A stretch of DNA of 54,706 nt from Candidatus Woesearchaeota archaeon (GTDB lineage Archaea > Nanobdellota > Nanobdellia > Woesearchaeales > JAFGLG01): positions 144,412 through 199,117 of the forward strand of contig JAFGLG010000002.1 of the NCBI GenBank assembly GCA_016928155.1. Direction: 5' to 3'. Of the stretch, positions 1-8,240 are shown piece by piece. Each line of letters starts with the position of its first letter. Position 1 is the stretch's first letter. The position numbers were made by a program, and so were the translations under genes. The notes beneath the pieces are model-generated. The model ran no database searches, was not told where the DNA came from, and saw only the letters and a list, made by a program, of their open reading frames with translations.

Positions 1-2197
1 TCTCCTCAGGCATCTTATCAGTCTTCCTCAGAGGCAGGGCAAAGCTTATCATGGTGCCGACACCGACCTTGGACTTGACTGCAATGAAGCCATTATGCAA
101 TCCGACAAGCTCCTTGAATATCGCAAGACCCAGGCCTGTGCCTCCCTGAGACCTGGTGAGCTTCGAGTCGACCTGATAGAACCTCTGGAACAGCTTGGGT
201 ATCTCAGAGCCCTCGATGCCAATGCCTGTATCTGACACGCTTGTGACCAGAAACTTAGAGGTCGGCTTCACTGATATCTTGACAGTGCCTCCTTCATCAG
301 TGAATTTGATTGCATTTGAAACCAGATTCGTGAGCATCTGGTCTGCCTTGTGCTTGTCTGCATAAACCTTCGGAAGAGCAGGCGGCAAATCCTTCTTTAT
401 CACAATATTCTTCTTCAGGGCCTGATGGATCATCCTGTTGTTCACAGAATGGATCACCTTGGCCATGTCTATCTTCTCCCTGTTGAGAGACATCTTCCCT
501 GACTCGAGCTTCGAGAGGTCGAGTATGTCATTTATGAGAGCGGCGAGCTTGTCAGACTCTGTGTTGATGATCGAGAGGCATTTCCTCTGCACAGCATTGT
601 TCTTTATCCTGCCCTGGAGCATGAGCGATGCATAACCCTTTATGCTGGTCAGGGGCGTCTTGAGCTCATGGGAGACAATGCTCACAAAATCAGACTTCAG
701 CCTGTCAAGCTCCATGAGCTTCTTGTTCTTCTCCTCAAGCTCCTTTGTCTTGGCCTCGAGCTCCTTTGTCGCCTGGAAAATCTCCTCCTGAAGCGTCTTG
801 TTGAAATTATCGACCTTATGGTAAAGACGGGCGTTCTCTATGGACATAGCGACACTGTTTCCGAGCACCTGCAGCTCAGAAAGCTTGCCCTCAAACTCAT
901 TCAGCCTGTCGCTCTCGACATTCAGTACACCTATAAGCTTGTTATGGACAAAAAGGGGAACAGCAGCCTCTGACTTCGTATCAGGAGAAGCACGGATATA
1001 TCTCTTGTCCTTATCCACATCATTGATCACCAGCGGAAGGCCCTTCTTGGCGACCCAGCCTGTGATGCCCTCACCTATCCTGAGCCTTATCCTGCTCATG
1101 ACAGATGTATCATAACCGTCTGATGCGACAGTCATCAGATAACTCCCTTTCCTGAGCAGGATGGCAGTCCTCCTGCCGCCCAGAAGCCTCAGGGCCCTGT
1201 CAAGGATTATATTGAGCACCTTGTCAAGACGCAATGTGGAGCTCATAGCATGACTGATCTCCAGCAGGCTCTTGAGCCGCTCGGTGTCCCTCTTGACAGT
1301 CGAATAGAGCTTCGCATTCTCTATGGCAACTGCAGCCTGGCTGGCCAGGATAGTCAGCAGAGATTTCTCGTCATCATTGAACCTCCTACTGCGCTTCGTG
1401 TAGATGTTCAGGGCGCCGAGGGGAGCTGTCTTGGAGACAAGAGGGACAGAAAGGAAAGATGTCAGGCCTGCCTTCTTCGCAATAGCCCTGTGCTGGAACC
1501 TGTTATCATTCTGCACATCAGGGGATTCCTGTATCCCCCTTGTCATTATCGCCTTACCTGTAAGGCTTCCCTGCAACAGGACCGGATCCTTCTGGATATA
1601 CTCCTCTCCAAGATTATAGACTGACTCGACCTTCAGATTCTTCTGGGACTCATCCAGGAGGAGTATAGAACAGACATCCACCCTGAAAAGCTTGACAATC
1701 TTTATTATTATCAGGTTCAGGACCTTCTCAATATCAAGAGTGGCAGCGAGGGTGGATGACACATCCTGGACAGCAGATATCCTCCTCAACTTCCTCTCAT
1801 TCTCCCAGAGAAGATTCTTCTCCTCAGTCACATTGTTCCATTCAATCAGCACACCCTGATAGGCCCTGCTGACAAAAATAGGATTGAAACAGCACTTGAA
1901 GAAAAAATCCCTGCCACCCGCAGACAGGGTCAGCTGGGTGGTGAGCGTTTTCCTCTTCTTCGAGAATTCCCTGAACGACTTCATGAAATTCTCATCATCT
2001 ATGCTGATCCCCGGATTCCCGATGAAATCAGAACCGAGCACATCCTTCCTCGACAGCTTCAGAATCCTGAGCGCAGAGCTGTTGATGTTAGAGACCCTGT
2101 CCCTGCTGTCCAATATTATGACAGGATGGCTCATATTCCTGATCAGGATATCGTCAGGGATGTTCATCATGCCACCCTTCCTTGATCTGGCCGCCAT
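1..2197 (-). CDS. PAS-GAF-GAF sensor histidine kinase, 3' end beyond window
   Basis: Cytoplasmic sensor kinase expected to autophosphorylate on His and pass phosphate to the adjacent response regulators. My translation gives 732 residues with no stop before the window edge. Order: a PAS-like domain (about 10-120), two GAF-type sensor domains (about 145-290 and 320-470), a short coiled linker, HisKA with the H-box SHELKTPLTS (His near residue 510), then HATPase_c with N-box NLVSNAIKF (about 627), G1 DTGIGI (about 655) and G2 GGTGLGL (about 685). I see no membrane segment, so the signal is probably internal. The ATG at 2197 lies 1 nt after the stop of the upstream regulator; ATGs at 2170 and 2167 behind GGGTGG are alternatives. 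Only the last few residues should be missing. Confidence 0.93.
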   Translation of the reverse strand, partial: MAARSRKGGMMNIPDDILIRNMSHPVIILDSRDRVSNINSSALRILKLSRKDVLGSDFIGNPGISIDDENFMKSFREFSKKRKTLTTQLTLSAGGRDFFFKCCFNPIFVSRAYQGVLIEWNNVTEEKNLLWENERKLRRISAVQDVSSTLAATLDIEKVLNLIIIKIVKLFRVDVCSILLLDESQKNLKVESVYNLGEEYIQKDPVLLQGSLTGKAIMTRGIQESPDVQNDNRFQHRAIAKKAGLTSFLSVPLVSKTAPLGALNIYTKRSRRFNDDEKSLLTILASQAAVAIENAKLYSTVKRDTERLKSLLEISHAMSSTLRLDKVLNIILDRALRLLGGRRTAILLRKGSYLMTVASDGYDTSVMSRIRLRIGEGITGWVAKKGLPLVINDVDKDKRYIRASPDTKSEAAVPLFVHNKLIGVLNVESDRLNEFEGKLSELQVLGNSVAMSIENARLYHKVDNFNKTLQEEIFQATKELEAKTKELEEKNKKLMELDRLKSDFVSIVSHELKTPLTSIKGYASLMLQGRIKNNAVQRKCLSIINTESDKLAALINDILDLSKLESGKMSLNREKIDMAKVIHSVNNRMIHQALKKNIVIKKDLPPALPKVYADKHKADQMLTNLVSNAIKFTDEGGTVKISVKPTSKFLVTSVSDTGIGIEGSEIPKLFQRFYQVDSKLTRSQGGTGLGLAIFKELVGLHNGFIAVKSKVGVGTMISFALPLRKTDKMPEE

Positions 2198-2198
2198 C

Positions 2199-3185
2199 TT
2201 ATCCCATCGCCTCGATCGCCTTCATTATCCCTGAGCCGCTGAACTTCTTCATACCGAGGGCAATCCTATCCCTCACTGCAGAGACATCCTGGCCATTGTA
2301 CACGAAAGGAATGAAGCTCTCGAAATCCTCCATGATGCCCTCCACAAACCGCTCTTCCCTACCTGTCAGGACACAGAACCTATTCCTGCCCATGGCTCCT
2401 GCGAAAGCTATGCTGCCCTTGTGGCCGTCAGTCCTGTGCGTGAAGAGATTAGAGACAAGCCTCTGCACCTCATTCGACCTCTTGTAGCCGAAGCTCTCCT
2501 GGAACTTGCCGATATTATTGAGAGTGAACACATAAAGCCTGGCATCCTCCAGCGGCACCCTGCCCAATAAGGAGATGAGCTCCTTCCTGGGATCGACACC
2601 TATGGACCTCCCAAGATCCGAAGAATCGAACACAGACCTCACCATGGCCCTCAGCTCTCCAGGATCAAAAGGCTTGACAATATAATCCTCAGCACCGACA
2701 TCAATGCCGTCCATCTTCTCCGCAAGCTTCCCTTTGGCTGACAGGAACAGGACAGGGATGTGGGCAGTCGCCTTGTTAGACTTGATCTTACGGCAGACCT
2801 CATATCCGTCTATGCCAGGCATCATGATATCAAGGATGACAAGATCCGGAGACCCGAGATAGACCTTCTCCATGGCATCAAGCCCTGAGAAGGCTTCCAG
2901 GACATCATGATCATCGCCGATCGTGAGCTTCACCAGGTCCACAATATGGGGTTCATCATCAACAACAAGCACCTTCTTCCTGCCGCCTGACCTTAGCTTC
3001 CATATCTTAGCCTGCGCAACAACAGAAAAATCTATCTTGCCCTCTGACCTCAGCACCTGGAGATATTTGGAGACAGTCAGCCTGTTGTGGCCGATGCCCT
3101 TCGACAGCTCAAGGCTGGAAGCGCCCGGATTCTCATTCAGGTACCTCAAAACCTTCCCCTTTATGCCTTCATCCAAATTTATCAC
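2199..3185 (-). CDS. Response regulator: winged HTH + REC + degenerate GGDEF-like domain
   Basis: 328 aa. Residues 1-66 look like a winged helix-turn-helix. A receiver domain follows at about 71-185, with acidic pocket D76/D77, phosphoacceptor D119 (LVILDIMMPG) and K171. The C-terminal part (about 203-315) has the layout of a GGDEF domain, with a VFTLNNIGKFQESFGYKRSN region and a beta turn where GGDEF is expected, but it reads GRNRF (266-270), so it is probably not catalytic. The start is the GTG at 3185, overlapping the previous stop as GTGA; the TTG at 3176, 4 nt after GGTGAT, is an equally good start. It sits between a single-domain REC protein and the kinase. Its DNA-binding role and its partner are inferred. 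Confidence 0.85.
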   Translation of the reverse strand: MINLDEGIKGKVLRYLNENPGASSLELSKGIGHNRLTVSKYLQVLRSEGKIDFSVVAQAKIWKLRSGGRKKVLVVDDEPHIVDLVKLTIGDDHDVLEAFSGLDAMEKVYLGSPDLVILDIMMPGIDGYEVCRKIKSNKATAHIPVLFLSAKGKLAEKMDGIDVGAEDYIVKPFDPGELRAMVRSVFDSSDLGRSIGVDPRKELISLLGRVPLEDARLYVFTLNNIGKFQESFGYKRSNEVQRLVSNLFTHRTDGHKGSIAFAGAMGRNRFCVLTGREERFVEGIMEDFESFIPFVYNGQDVSAVRDRIALGMKKFSGSGIMKAIEAMG

Positions 3186-3565
3186 CTTTTGACATCCAAT
3201 CTCCCTGCAAAAAATGAATCCACCTTATTCCTGAGAAGCTCAGGCTCAAACGGCTTGGGGACATAATCAATCACTCCAAGCCTTCTCGCCCTGTCGACGT
3301 CATCCTTGGAATGCTTTGCACTCAGGATGATGACAGGCATATCCTTTGTCCTGAGGCTGGACCTCAGCTTCTCGAGAAACGCGAACCCGTCGATCTTCGG
3401 CATCATCAGATCAAGTATCACCAGGTCAATATCATCTGACATCCTCTCTATGGCTTCCATGCCGTCCTTTGCAGTGACAAGATCATACGACTCCTTCAGC
3501 ACCATCTCCAGCAGAAAATTTATCGCGAACTCGTCATCCACGACCAATATCTTCTTCCTTAGCAA
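3182..3565 (-). CDS. Single-domain CheY-like response regulator
   Basis: 127 aa, a lone receiver domain: acidic pocket D10/D11, phosphoacceptor D52 (LVILDLMMP), and K104 in PKPFEP. There is no output domain, so it probably acts by protein contact or as a phosphate relay or sink. The start is the TTG at 3565, placed 8 nt after a GAGGT ribosome-binding site. No ATG lies near it and the family N-terminus (KKILVVDD) begins right there. It overlaps the next gene by 4 nt and is 11 nt after the upstream REC gene, consistent with one operon. Confidence 0.88.
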   Translation of the reverse strand: MLRKKILVVDDEFAINFLLEMVLKESYDLVTAKDGMEAIERMSDDIDLVILDLMMPKIDGFAFLEKLRSSLRTKDMPVIILSAKHSKDDVDRARRLGVIDYVPKPFEPELLRNKVDSFFAGRLDVKR

Positions 3566-3576
3566 GCTGGTTTACC

Positions 3577-4086
3577 TCAGATCAGATTCTGCTGGATCTT
3601 CTCGATAAGCTCGGAAGGCTCGAAAGGCTTTGTCACATAATCTATAGCGCCTGAATCGATGCCCTCGAACTTGTCTACAAGCTGGTCCTTCGCAGACAGC
3701 ATGATTATAGGTATGTTCCGTGTCGCCGGGATGTCCTTCAGCCTCCTGGTGACCTCGAAGCCGTCAAGGCCGGGCATCATGATGTCCATGGTTATCAGGT
3801 CCGGCTGCTCTCTGATTGCCATCTCTACAGCCTCCTCGCCGGTATAAGCGCCGAGGATCGTGTACTGATCGCTCAGGCTCATCTTTATGAGATCAACTAT
3901 GTGCGGCTCATCATCCACGACCAATATCTTCTGCTTGTGCGATCCCACCCTGATGTTCTCCTTCTGCCTGTCAAAAATCTCACTGATGCTCTCGGGCTCA
4001 TACATCATCGCCGACAGCTCATTGAGTGTCCTGCTCCTCATCTTCTTCCTGTAGAGCTTCTTTGCCTCATTAACCGAAATCTTCAT
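3577..4086 (-). CDS. Response regulator receiver protein with N-terminal extension
   Basis: A receiver domain (acidic pair DD, phosphoacceptor Asp in DLITMDIMMPG, conserved Lys in VTKPFEP) preceded by about 55 basic, helical residues. First gene of the REC-REC-REC-kinase operon. I start it at ATG 4086 because GGTGG lies just upstream; an in-frame ATG at 4116 would add 10 residues. A TATA-like TTTTTAAG sits near 4152-4160 and would start transcription around 4130. The N-terminal extension (Lys/Arg rich, LYRKKMRSRTLNEL) is not a domain I recognise. Confidence 0.85.
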   Translation of the reverse strand: MKISVNEAKKLYRKKMRSRTLNELSAMMYEPESISEIFDRQKENIRVGSHKQKILVVDDEPHIVDLIKMSLSDQYTILGAYTGEEAVEMAIREQPDLITMDIMMPGLDGFEVTRRLKDIPATRNIPIIMLSAKDQLVDKFEGIDSGAIDYVTKPFEPSELIEKIQQNLI

Positions 4087-4116
4087 CTCCACCACCCCTT
4101 TCAGCATACTGATCAT

Positions 4117-4407
4117 TTCAGTATACAGTTATGATAATCATAATTGTATATGAACTTAAAAAGGCTTTGGCAAATTTTTTGTATATGAAAAAAAATAAAA
4201 CTTTTTCCACTCTGAAGTTAACACATTATTAAGTGTATAAACAAACTAGATATGAAGCATATAAACAGACTATGAAACATAAACAAACAAAACAAACCTT
4301 GTGCATATAACCAAACTTAGATATGCCACAAACAAAGAGAAGAACAGAGGGCGAAACAGCCTGATAATTGATAACACTTATAACTTATGACATCCCCGGG
4401 TGATGCA
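4117..4407. promoter_or_regulatory. Divergent AT-rich promoter region with degenerate repeats
   Basis: This 291-bp gap separates the two-component operon (minus) from the MscS gene (plus). It is very AT rich and holds three imperfect copies of TATAAACAAACTAGATATG, at about 4235-4254, 4260-4274 (shortened) and 4305-4325, plus runs of AAACAAAC. A TATA-like element for the minus operon is near 4152-4160. I see no gene in it; an ORF on the minus strand here is a shadow of the MscS gene. Confidence 0.4.
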
Positions 4408-4980
4408 ATGGGGGTCTTTGAAACACTTGAGAATGCACTGAATGGTTCAGTGGAATTCATAAGGGAACATTTCGGAAACCATCTCATAGCCATACTCATA
4501 CTGTTCATCGGCTTATTCATAGGAAGATTCTTCGAGAGGCTCATACACAAGAGCCTTTCAGAGATAGAGCTCAACAAGATAATCAGGAAAATCATAATAA
4601 CAGAATCAGATTTCGAGAACCTGATAGCAAAATCCGTGAGCTACCTGATATACCTTGTCAGCGTGATCCTGTTCCTCGTCAAGATAGGGGTTGTGAAGAC
4701 ACTGTTTTGGATAATCGTGGTGATAGCAGCCCTGCTCGCCATATCATCCCTGCTGTTCGGGGTAAGAGACATGATCCCGAATCTCTGGGCAGGATTCTTC
4801 ATCGGCAGAGGAAAGAGGCACAAGACAGGAGACAGGATAAGCATAGGCGATGTCGAAGGCACCATAAAAAAATTCTCGATAACAGACGTCGTCGTGGAGA
4901 CCTATGATGGAAACCTCATGCACTTCGCAAACTCCAAGATAGGCAAGGAATTCAAGATAAAGAAGCTAAAGAAGAGTTAG
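4408..4980 (+). CDS. Small MscS-like mechanosensitive channel
   Basis: 190 aa. Membrane segments at about 20-45, 70-100 and 105-125 lead into the typical MscS beta domain (GVRDMIPNLWAGFFIGRGKRHKTGDRI, then GDVEGTIKKFSITDVVVET). The C-terminal alpha/beta domain of full MscS is absent; the protein ends shortly after the beta domain, in a form seen in minimal MscS-like proteins. Likely role: release of solutes on hypo-osmotic shock. An upstream in-frame ATG at 4387 exists, but the archaeal Shine-Dalgarno GGTGATG lies 4-10 nt before ATG 4408, which fixes the start. The 3' end overlaps the convergent gene by 15 nt. Confidence 0.85.
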   Translation: MGVFETLENALNGSVEFIREHFGNHLIAILILFIGLFIGRFFERLIHKSLSEIELNKIIRKIIITESDFENLIAKSVSYLIYLVSVILFLVKIGVVKTLFWIIVVIAALLAISSLLFGVRDMIPNLWAGFFIGRGKRHKTGDRISIGDVEGTIKKFSITDVVVETYDGNLMHFANSKIGKEFKIKKLKKS

Positions 4981-5310
4981 GCTTGCGACCGGCGTATATG
5001 TGACTGTACCAGGCTTCCTGTAGGCGAGCCTATAACCTGACATACCATCACCAGTGACTGAAAGCGCATCCACACCTGCCAATTTGGCCATGGCCAGAGC
5101 AACAATCCCATGGAAAGGATCCCCCTTACTCGGGGAGAAACCGAGGGCCTGCTCAAGATGGGAAATATTATCATATTCCCCTGAAAGAGGCTTCAACTTT
5201 GGGTCAGCCGGCAAAAAATACAGGGGCCGATTAGCCGGAATCCCAGCCTCATTCCTTATCCTCAATATACCACCCCAATGCAAGAATTCAATAATCCAAT
5301 CCGGATTCAA
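4966..5310 (-). CDS. Conserved-looking protein of unknown function
   Basis: 114 aa, not recognised. It reads as one soluble globular domain, with no membrane segment and no Cys motif. I start it at TTG 5310, which overlaps the stop of UPF0147 as TTGA. The longer frame from ATG 5352 would lie inside the upstream gene. Placement as the last gene of the eL43-RpoP-Pcc1-prefoldin-UPF0147 string suggests it is expressed with translation and tRNA-modification genes. Confidence 0.6.
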   Translation of the reverse strand: MNPDWIIEFLHWGGILRIRNEAGIPANRPLYFLPADPKLKPLSGEYDNISHLEQALGFSPSKGDPFHGIVALAMAKLAGVDALSVTGDGMSGYRLAYRKPGTVTYTPVASLTLL

Positions 5311-5570
5311 TTCCCGTTGCCGAGCATCTCGAGCATAGAAACAAGATTCCATATCTGGGTCCGGGTATAAGACTGGAGGTTAGTGTCGTCAGCGACCTCC
5401 TCGATCTCTGTCAGGGCCTTGTTTATCCTTATCGAGAGCTCAAGATCCTCCTTCAGTATATCTATGATGGTCTCAAGCTTTGATTTGACGTTCTTAGGGA
5501 CAGTATTATCCTCAAGAAGCTCGTGAATGACCTCGACAATGCCGCTTATCTCCTCTTCCATATTAATCAC
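5307..5570 (-). CDS. UPF0147 family protein
   Basis: 87 aa, almost entirely helical and acidic, matching the archaeal UPF0147 family in length and pattern (VIHELLEDNTVPKNVKSKLE; later SYTRTQIWNLVSMLE). Its biochemical role is not established. Start GTG 5570 has GGAG 5 nt upstream and overlaps the prefoldin stop; ATG 5561 is an alternative. It lies between prefoldin beta and an unknown protein, an arrangement common in archaeal ribosomal-chaperone strings. Confidence 0.85.
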   Translation of the reverse strand: MINMEEEISGIVEVIHELLEDNTVPKNVKSKLETIIDILKEDLELSIRINKALTEIEEVADDTNLQSYTRTQIWNLVSMLEMLGNGN

Positions 5571-5899
5571 TTCTTCTCCTTCCTGATGGTCTCCATCACT
5601 TCAGTCTGGACAGACTTAGCCTTGTCTTTCAGAGAATTCTCCTGCTTCTCGATGTTCTTGATCCTCAGATTCAAAATATCCTGCTTCGACCCAAGCTCCT
5701 CCTTAAGGGGCTTCTTGTCAGCAGCAACCATGATGTTGCCCACGATCCTGTATGCCTTATCGGTCCTGTCAAGCTCGCTCAGCGCTGACTCGACCTCCAT
5801 GAGCTGGGCCTGAAAACCCTGCTTCTGAGAAAGGAGCTGATGCATGCTCTGCTCGATCATGGTCAGCTGGTTTATCTTCTGTTCTGTCTCCTTGTCCAT
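5567..5899 (-). CDS. pfdB: Prefoldin beta subunit
   Basis: 110 aa, the usual length. Two long amphipathic helices (about 5-45 and 70-108) flank the short beta hairpin (DKAYRIVGNIMVAADK), the prefoldin beta layout. It forms a jellyfish-shaped chaperone with the alpha subunit and hands unfolded proteins to the thermosome. It overlaps Pcc1 by 28 nt and UPF0147 by 4 nt, so translation is coupled. The alpha subunit is not in this window. Confidence 0.93.
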   Translation of the reverse strand: MDKETEQKINQLTMIEQSMHQLLSQKQGFQAQLMEVESALSELDRTDKAYRIVGNIMVAADKKPLKEELGSKQDILNLRIKNIEKQENSLKDKAKSVQTEVMETIRKEKK

Positions 5900-6117
5900 G
5901 TCAAAGCACCCATCTTCTCATAAACTATGATATATTTGCAAATCGTGTTGAGCGTAATCCTGAGGGCAGTCGCATCCTCGGCGGTTATCCTGAACTTCAG
6001 GAGGCTTCCCTTCATCTCCACCCTGACAGATGACCTGTCCTTGTCCCTCAGCTCCTTCTCCAAAACCTTCCAAAGCCCGTCTACTTCCCCACGCACCTCA
6101 ATCTGGGCAGAGTACAT
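5872..6117 (-). CDS. KEOPS complex subunit Pcc1
   Basis: 81 aa, typical Pcc1/CTAG-domain length. Visible family features are an N-terminal beta strand (AQIEVRG), a central RSSVRVEMKGSLLKFRITAEDATALRITLN segment ending in the conserved A-L-R helix, and a final helix. KEOPS makes N6-threonylcarbamoyladenosine in tRNAs; Pcc1 is its dimerising subunit. The neighbourhood eL43-RpoP-Pcc1-prefoldin beta is a known archaeal gene order, which supports the call. Confidence 0.9.
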   Translation of the reverse strand: MYSAQIEVRGEVDGLWKVLEKELRDKDRSSVRVEMKGSLLKFRITAEDATALRITLNTICKYIIVYEKMGALTWTRRQNRR

Positions 6118-6127
6118 CTTATCTTGC

Positions 6128-6265
6128 TTACCTTGCCTTGACCTTCGTGAGCGAAGTGCGAGGCTTGAACAGGATCTTGCTTCCGCAATAAGGGCATCTC
6201 ACCTTCTTCCTCAGAAGCTCAGTCGAGATCTCCTTGTGGCACTGGAAGCATTTGTAGAGAACCAT
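6128..6265 (-). CDS. rpoP: DNA-directed RNA polymerase subunit P (Rpb12-like)
   Basis: 45 aa from ATG 6265, which lies 1 nt after the eL43 stop. It carries one zinc ribbon (CFQCHKEI at 6-13, CPYCGSKI at 25-32) and a basic tail, as in archaeal RpoP. It is a structural subunit of RNA polymerase that bridges the large subunits. A longer reading from 6316 would start inside eL43 and is rejected. Confidence 0.92.
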   Translation of the reverse strand: MVLYKCFQCHKEISTELLRKKVRCPYCGSKILFKPRTSLTKVKAR

Positions 6266-6266
6266 T

Positions 6267-6521
6267 TTATTCTTCAATCTCCTCCAAAGATCTGAGAGCC
6301 GGAACCTTTGTGACAAAATAAGCCTTGCTCGTGAACTTAGAGAGGCACTTGGAGCAGAAGAATATGCCTGCCGCCTCCCTCTTCACCTTCAGAGAATTGC
6401 AGTAAGGGCATTTCTGCCTGGCCTTCTGAACCTTCTCAACATCAGCCACCTTGGCCCTGATCTTCCTTCCATACCTCGGACCAAATCTCCTAACTGACCC
6501 GAAACCTTTCTTTGAAGCCAT
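6267..6521 (-). CDS. rpl37ae: 50S ribosomal protein eL43 (L37Ae)
   Basis: 84 aa. It has the basic N-terminus SVRRFGPRYGRKIR and a four-cysteine zinc ribbon (CPYCNSLKVKREAAGIFFCSKC). It is the first gene of the operon. GGGAG lies upstream of the ATG and a TATATAA-type box is near 6550-6560, setting transcription to begin shortly before the gene. The C-terminal tail after the ribbon is longer and more acidic than I would expect. Confidence 0.95.
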   Translation of the reverse strand: MASKKGFGSVRRFGPRYGRKIRAKVADVEKVQKARQKCPYCNSLKVKREAAGIFFCSKCLSKFTSKAYFVTKVPALRSLEEIEE

Positions 6522-6662
6522 CTCGATTCTCCCTCAGTCCACAGCATGCATATATAACAATGAATTATTATGGACCTTGGAAAAAAGGCACCCCTTTATA
6601 AATATTATGAAATAATGAATCATTTTTAAATACATCTAAAACGCGTCCAAAAGGCTCCAGAC

Positions 6663-7775
6663 CTAGAAATTCGCCTCATATCTCAGGATTGCGGCAATCT
6701 TGCCAAGATCCCTGAGCTGAACACCCTCCCTTGTGTCAGTGCTGATGATCTTCACCTCAGAAGAGAACTTCCCGGCAATCTGAGAGAGCTCCTCGATCAT
6801 CCCCTCCTCCAGTTCCTCAGACAAAAGCAATGTAGCCACAGCACCTGCCTCAAGCATCCTCTTGGTCTCATCATACCCATAAGCCACAGACTTCTGGGAT
6901 GTGGCAAGAAGCTCAAGGAACTTCGTGACTATCTGCTTCTCCTCTGCGACCTCCTCCTTGGCAAGCACATCCTGGCACTTGTCAAGCAGCTCCTGCAGGC
7001 CGAACTCTTCGGTATAAGAAAGATCCTTTATCGCGAGGATCTTCTTCTTGAGATCATTCGTTATGAAATCACCGTCGACAAACTCATACTTAGTCGGACC
7101 GGGGCCGCCGATCAGGATCCCTTTTATCTCAGTCAGCTTCGGAAGGAACTGGTCCTTCATGTAATCGCCGACCCTCCTGTAGAAATCCCTTGCAGAGAGC
7201 TCCCTGTTGGCTGCAAACCTCGCAGCAGACTGCCCGCCCGCCCTGAATTTCCCAGGAACCTCAGAATGAGTCTTCACCAGGGGGATTATCGCCTTGCCTT
7301 TCAACAATGCTACAATGCCGTCACGCCTGTCCATCACAACCATGCCATAGATCTCTTTCTCCTCAACCATCTCCCTGAGCGGATCAAGAACAAATTCCTT
7401 GTCACAGCGATAGACCCTGATGTTGAGCGGAACCGGAGGCTCAATGGACCAGACCTGCACATTAGGCTGGCCTTCTTTCTCAGAAATATTGCCTGCAAAT
7501 GCTGCAAGGCCATGCTCCGGAGTCTGCTTGAAAAGCTTGAGATGCTGGATCATCCTCTCAAGAGCGCTGATGACATTCTTCCTTGTGCCGGCAGATTTGA
7601 TATTTGTGGCAGTACCCTGCTCCTGGAAGACATGATTTATGATCTTATTGAGATCATAGCCGGCAGGAATATAGACTGTGACAAGCTCAGTATGCCTGCC
7701 CCTATAACGTTCTATCTCCTTAATGAGTTTCTTCAGCCTGAAGCGCTGTTCAGGGGTTATCTTTAATTCTGCCAT
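6663..7775 (-). CDS. prf1: Peptide chain release factor aRF1
   Basis: 370 aa. Reads all three stop codons and triggers peptide release. Motifs: TATNIKS (55-61, the stop-decoding loop; usually TASNIKS), YRCDKEF (122-128, YxCxxxF), and AGGQSAARF (GGQ at 180-182, the catalytic loop). The GGQ and NIKS motifs separate it from Pelota. Start ATG 7775 is preferred over the in-frame TTG 7787. A TATA box (TTTATATAT) lies at about 7796-7806, so the mRNA is nearly leaderless. The protein is shorter than the 400-plus residues I would expect. It stands alone, 140 bp from eL43. Confidence 0.95.
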   Translation of the reverse strand: MAELKITPEQRFRLKKLIKEIERYRGRHTELVTVYIPAGYDLNKIINHVFQEQGTATNIKSAGTRKNVISALERMIQHLKLFKQTPEHGLAAFAGNISEKEGQPNVQVWSIEPPVPLNIRVYRCDKEFVLDPLREMVEEKEIYGMVVMDRRDGIVALLKGKAIIPLVKTHSEVPGKFRAGGQSAARFAANRELSARDFYRRVGDYMKDQFLPKLTEIKGILIGGPGPTKYEFVDGDFITNDLKKKILAIKDLSYTEEFGLQELLDKCQDVLAKEEVAEEKQIVTKFLELLATSQKSVAYGYDETKRMLEAGAVATLLLSEELEEGMIEELSQIAGKFSSEVKIISTDTREGVQLRDLGKIAAILRYEANF

Positions 7776-7817
7776 ACCATAAACCAAAAACCAGCCATAT
7801 ATAAATTTTAGTGTGTT

Positions 7818-8240
7818 TTATAAAGTCTTGATAAGTCTGTCTAACCGCTTATTGAACTCTCTGGCCACATCCAGAATATGCTGAGCAATCTCTTCAGAAT
7901 AAATATAATGATAATCAGCACCTTCCCTGCTGTCAACAGCCGCGTTGAAATCATTTACGAAACGGGATTCAAGCTTCCCTTTTTTATTCAAATCTTCCAG
8001 AACAACTCCGATTGCGAAATGCCTTCTTTCCTTATACCCTAACCTGAAAAGCAGAGCCCTGCCAGAATGAAACATCGAGTAATAACTCTGGATGATGCTC
8101 CACTTGAAATCGAGTTCAGTGAATGCCTTGCCTGCTTTCTTCATGTCATAACCTGCTTCAACCAATTCTTTCTTTATCAGATTTGGATCTATACCTATCC
8201 TGACTAAGAATCCTTGCTCCAGACACTCTTTGATGTTCAT
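7818..8240 (-). CDS. HEPN-domain protein, probable toxin of an MNT/HEPN pair
   Basis: 140 aa, all-helical. Near the N-terminus are DFKWSIIQSYYSMFHSGRALL, the characteristic HEPN helix, and later R105-x5-H111 (REGADYH), fitting the Rx4-6H RNase motif of HEPN toxins. Its ATG overlaps the stop of the upstream nucleotidyltransferase as ATGA, so the pair is co-translated. In characterised MNT/HEPN pairs the MNT partner neutralises HEPN by adenylylating a Tyr near the motif; Y110 and Y112 are candidates here. The catalytic role is inferred. Confidence 0.85.
   Translation of the reverse strand: MNIKECLEQGFLVRIGIDPNLIKKELVEAGYDMKKAGKAFTELDFKWSIIQSYYSMFHSGRALLFRLGYKERRHFAIGVVLEDLNKKGKLESRFVNDFNAAVDSREGADYHYIYSEEIAQHILDVAREFNKRLDRLIKTL

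Noticed and set aside
668-1624. Several plus-strand open frames in the kinase gene
   Set aside because: They are shadows of the minus-strand kinase, whose PAS, GAF, HisKA and ATPase motifs are continuous.
4317-4595. 92-aa minus-strand frame opposite the MscS gene
   Set aside because: It is the antisense shadow of membrane-helix codons.
5311-5352. ATG start at 5352 for the 114-aa unknown gene
   Set aside because: It would lie wholly inside UPF0147; the TTG overlapping the UPF0147 stop is the more economical start.
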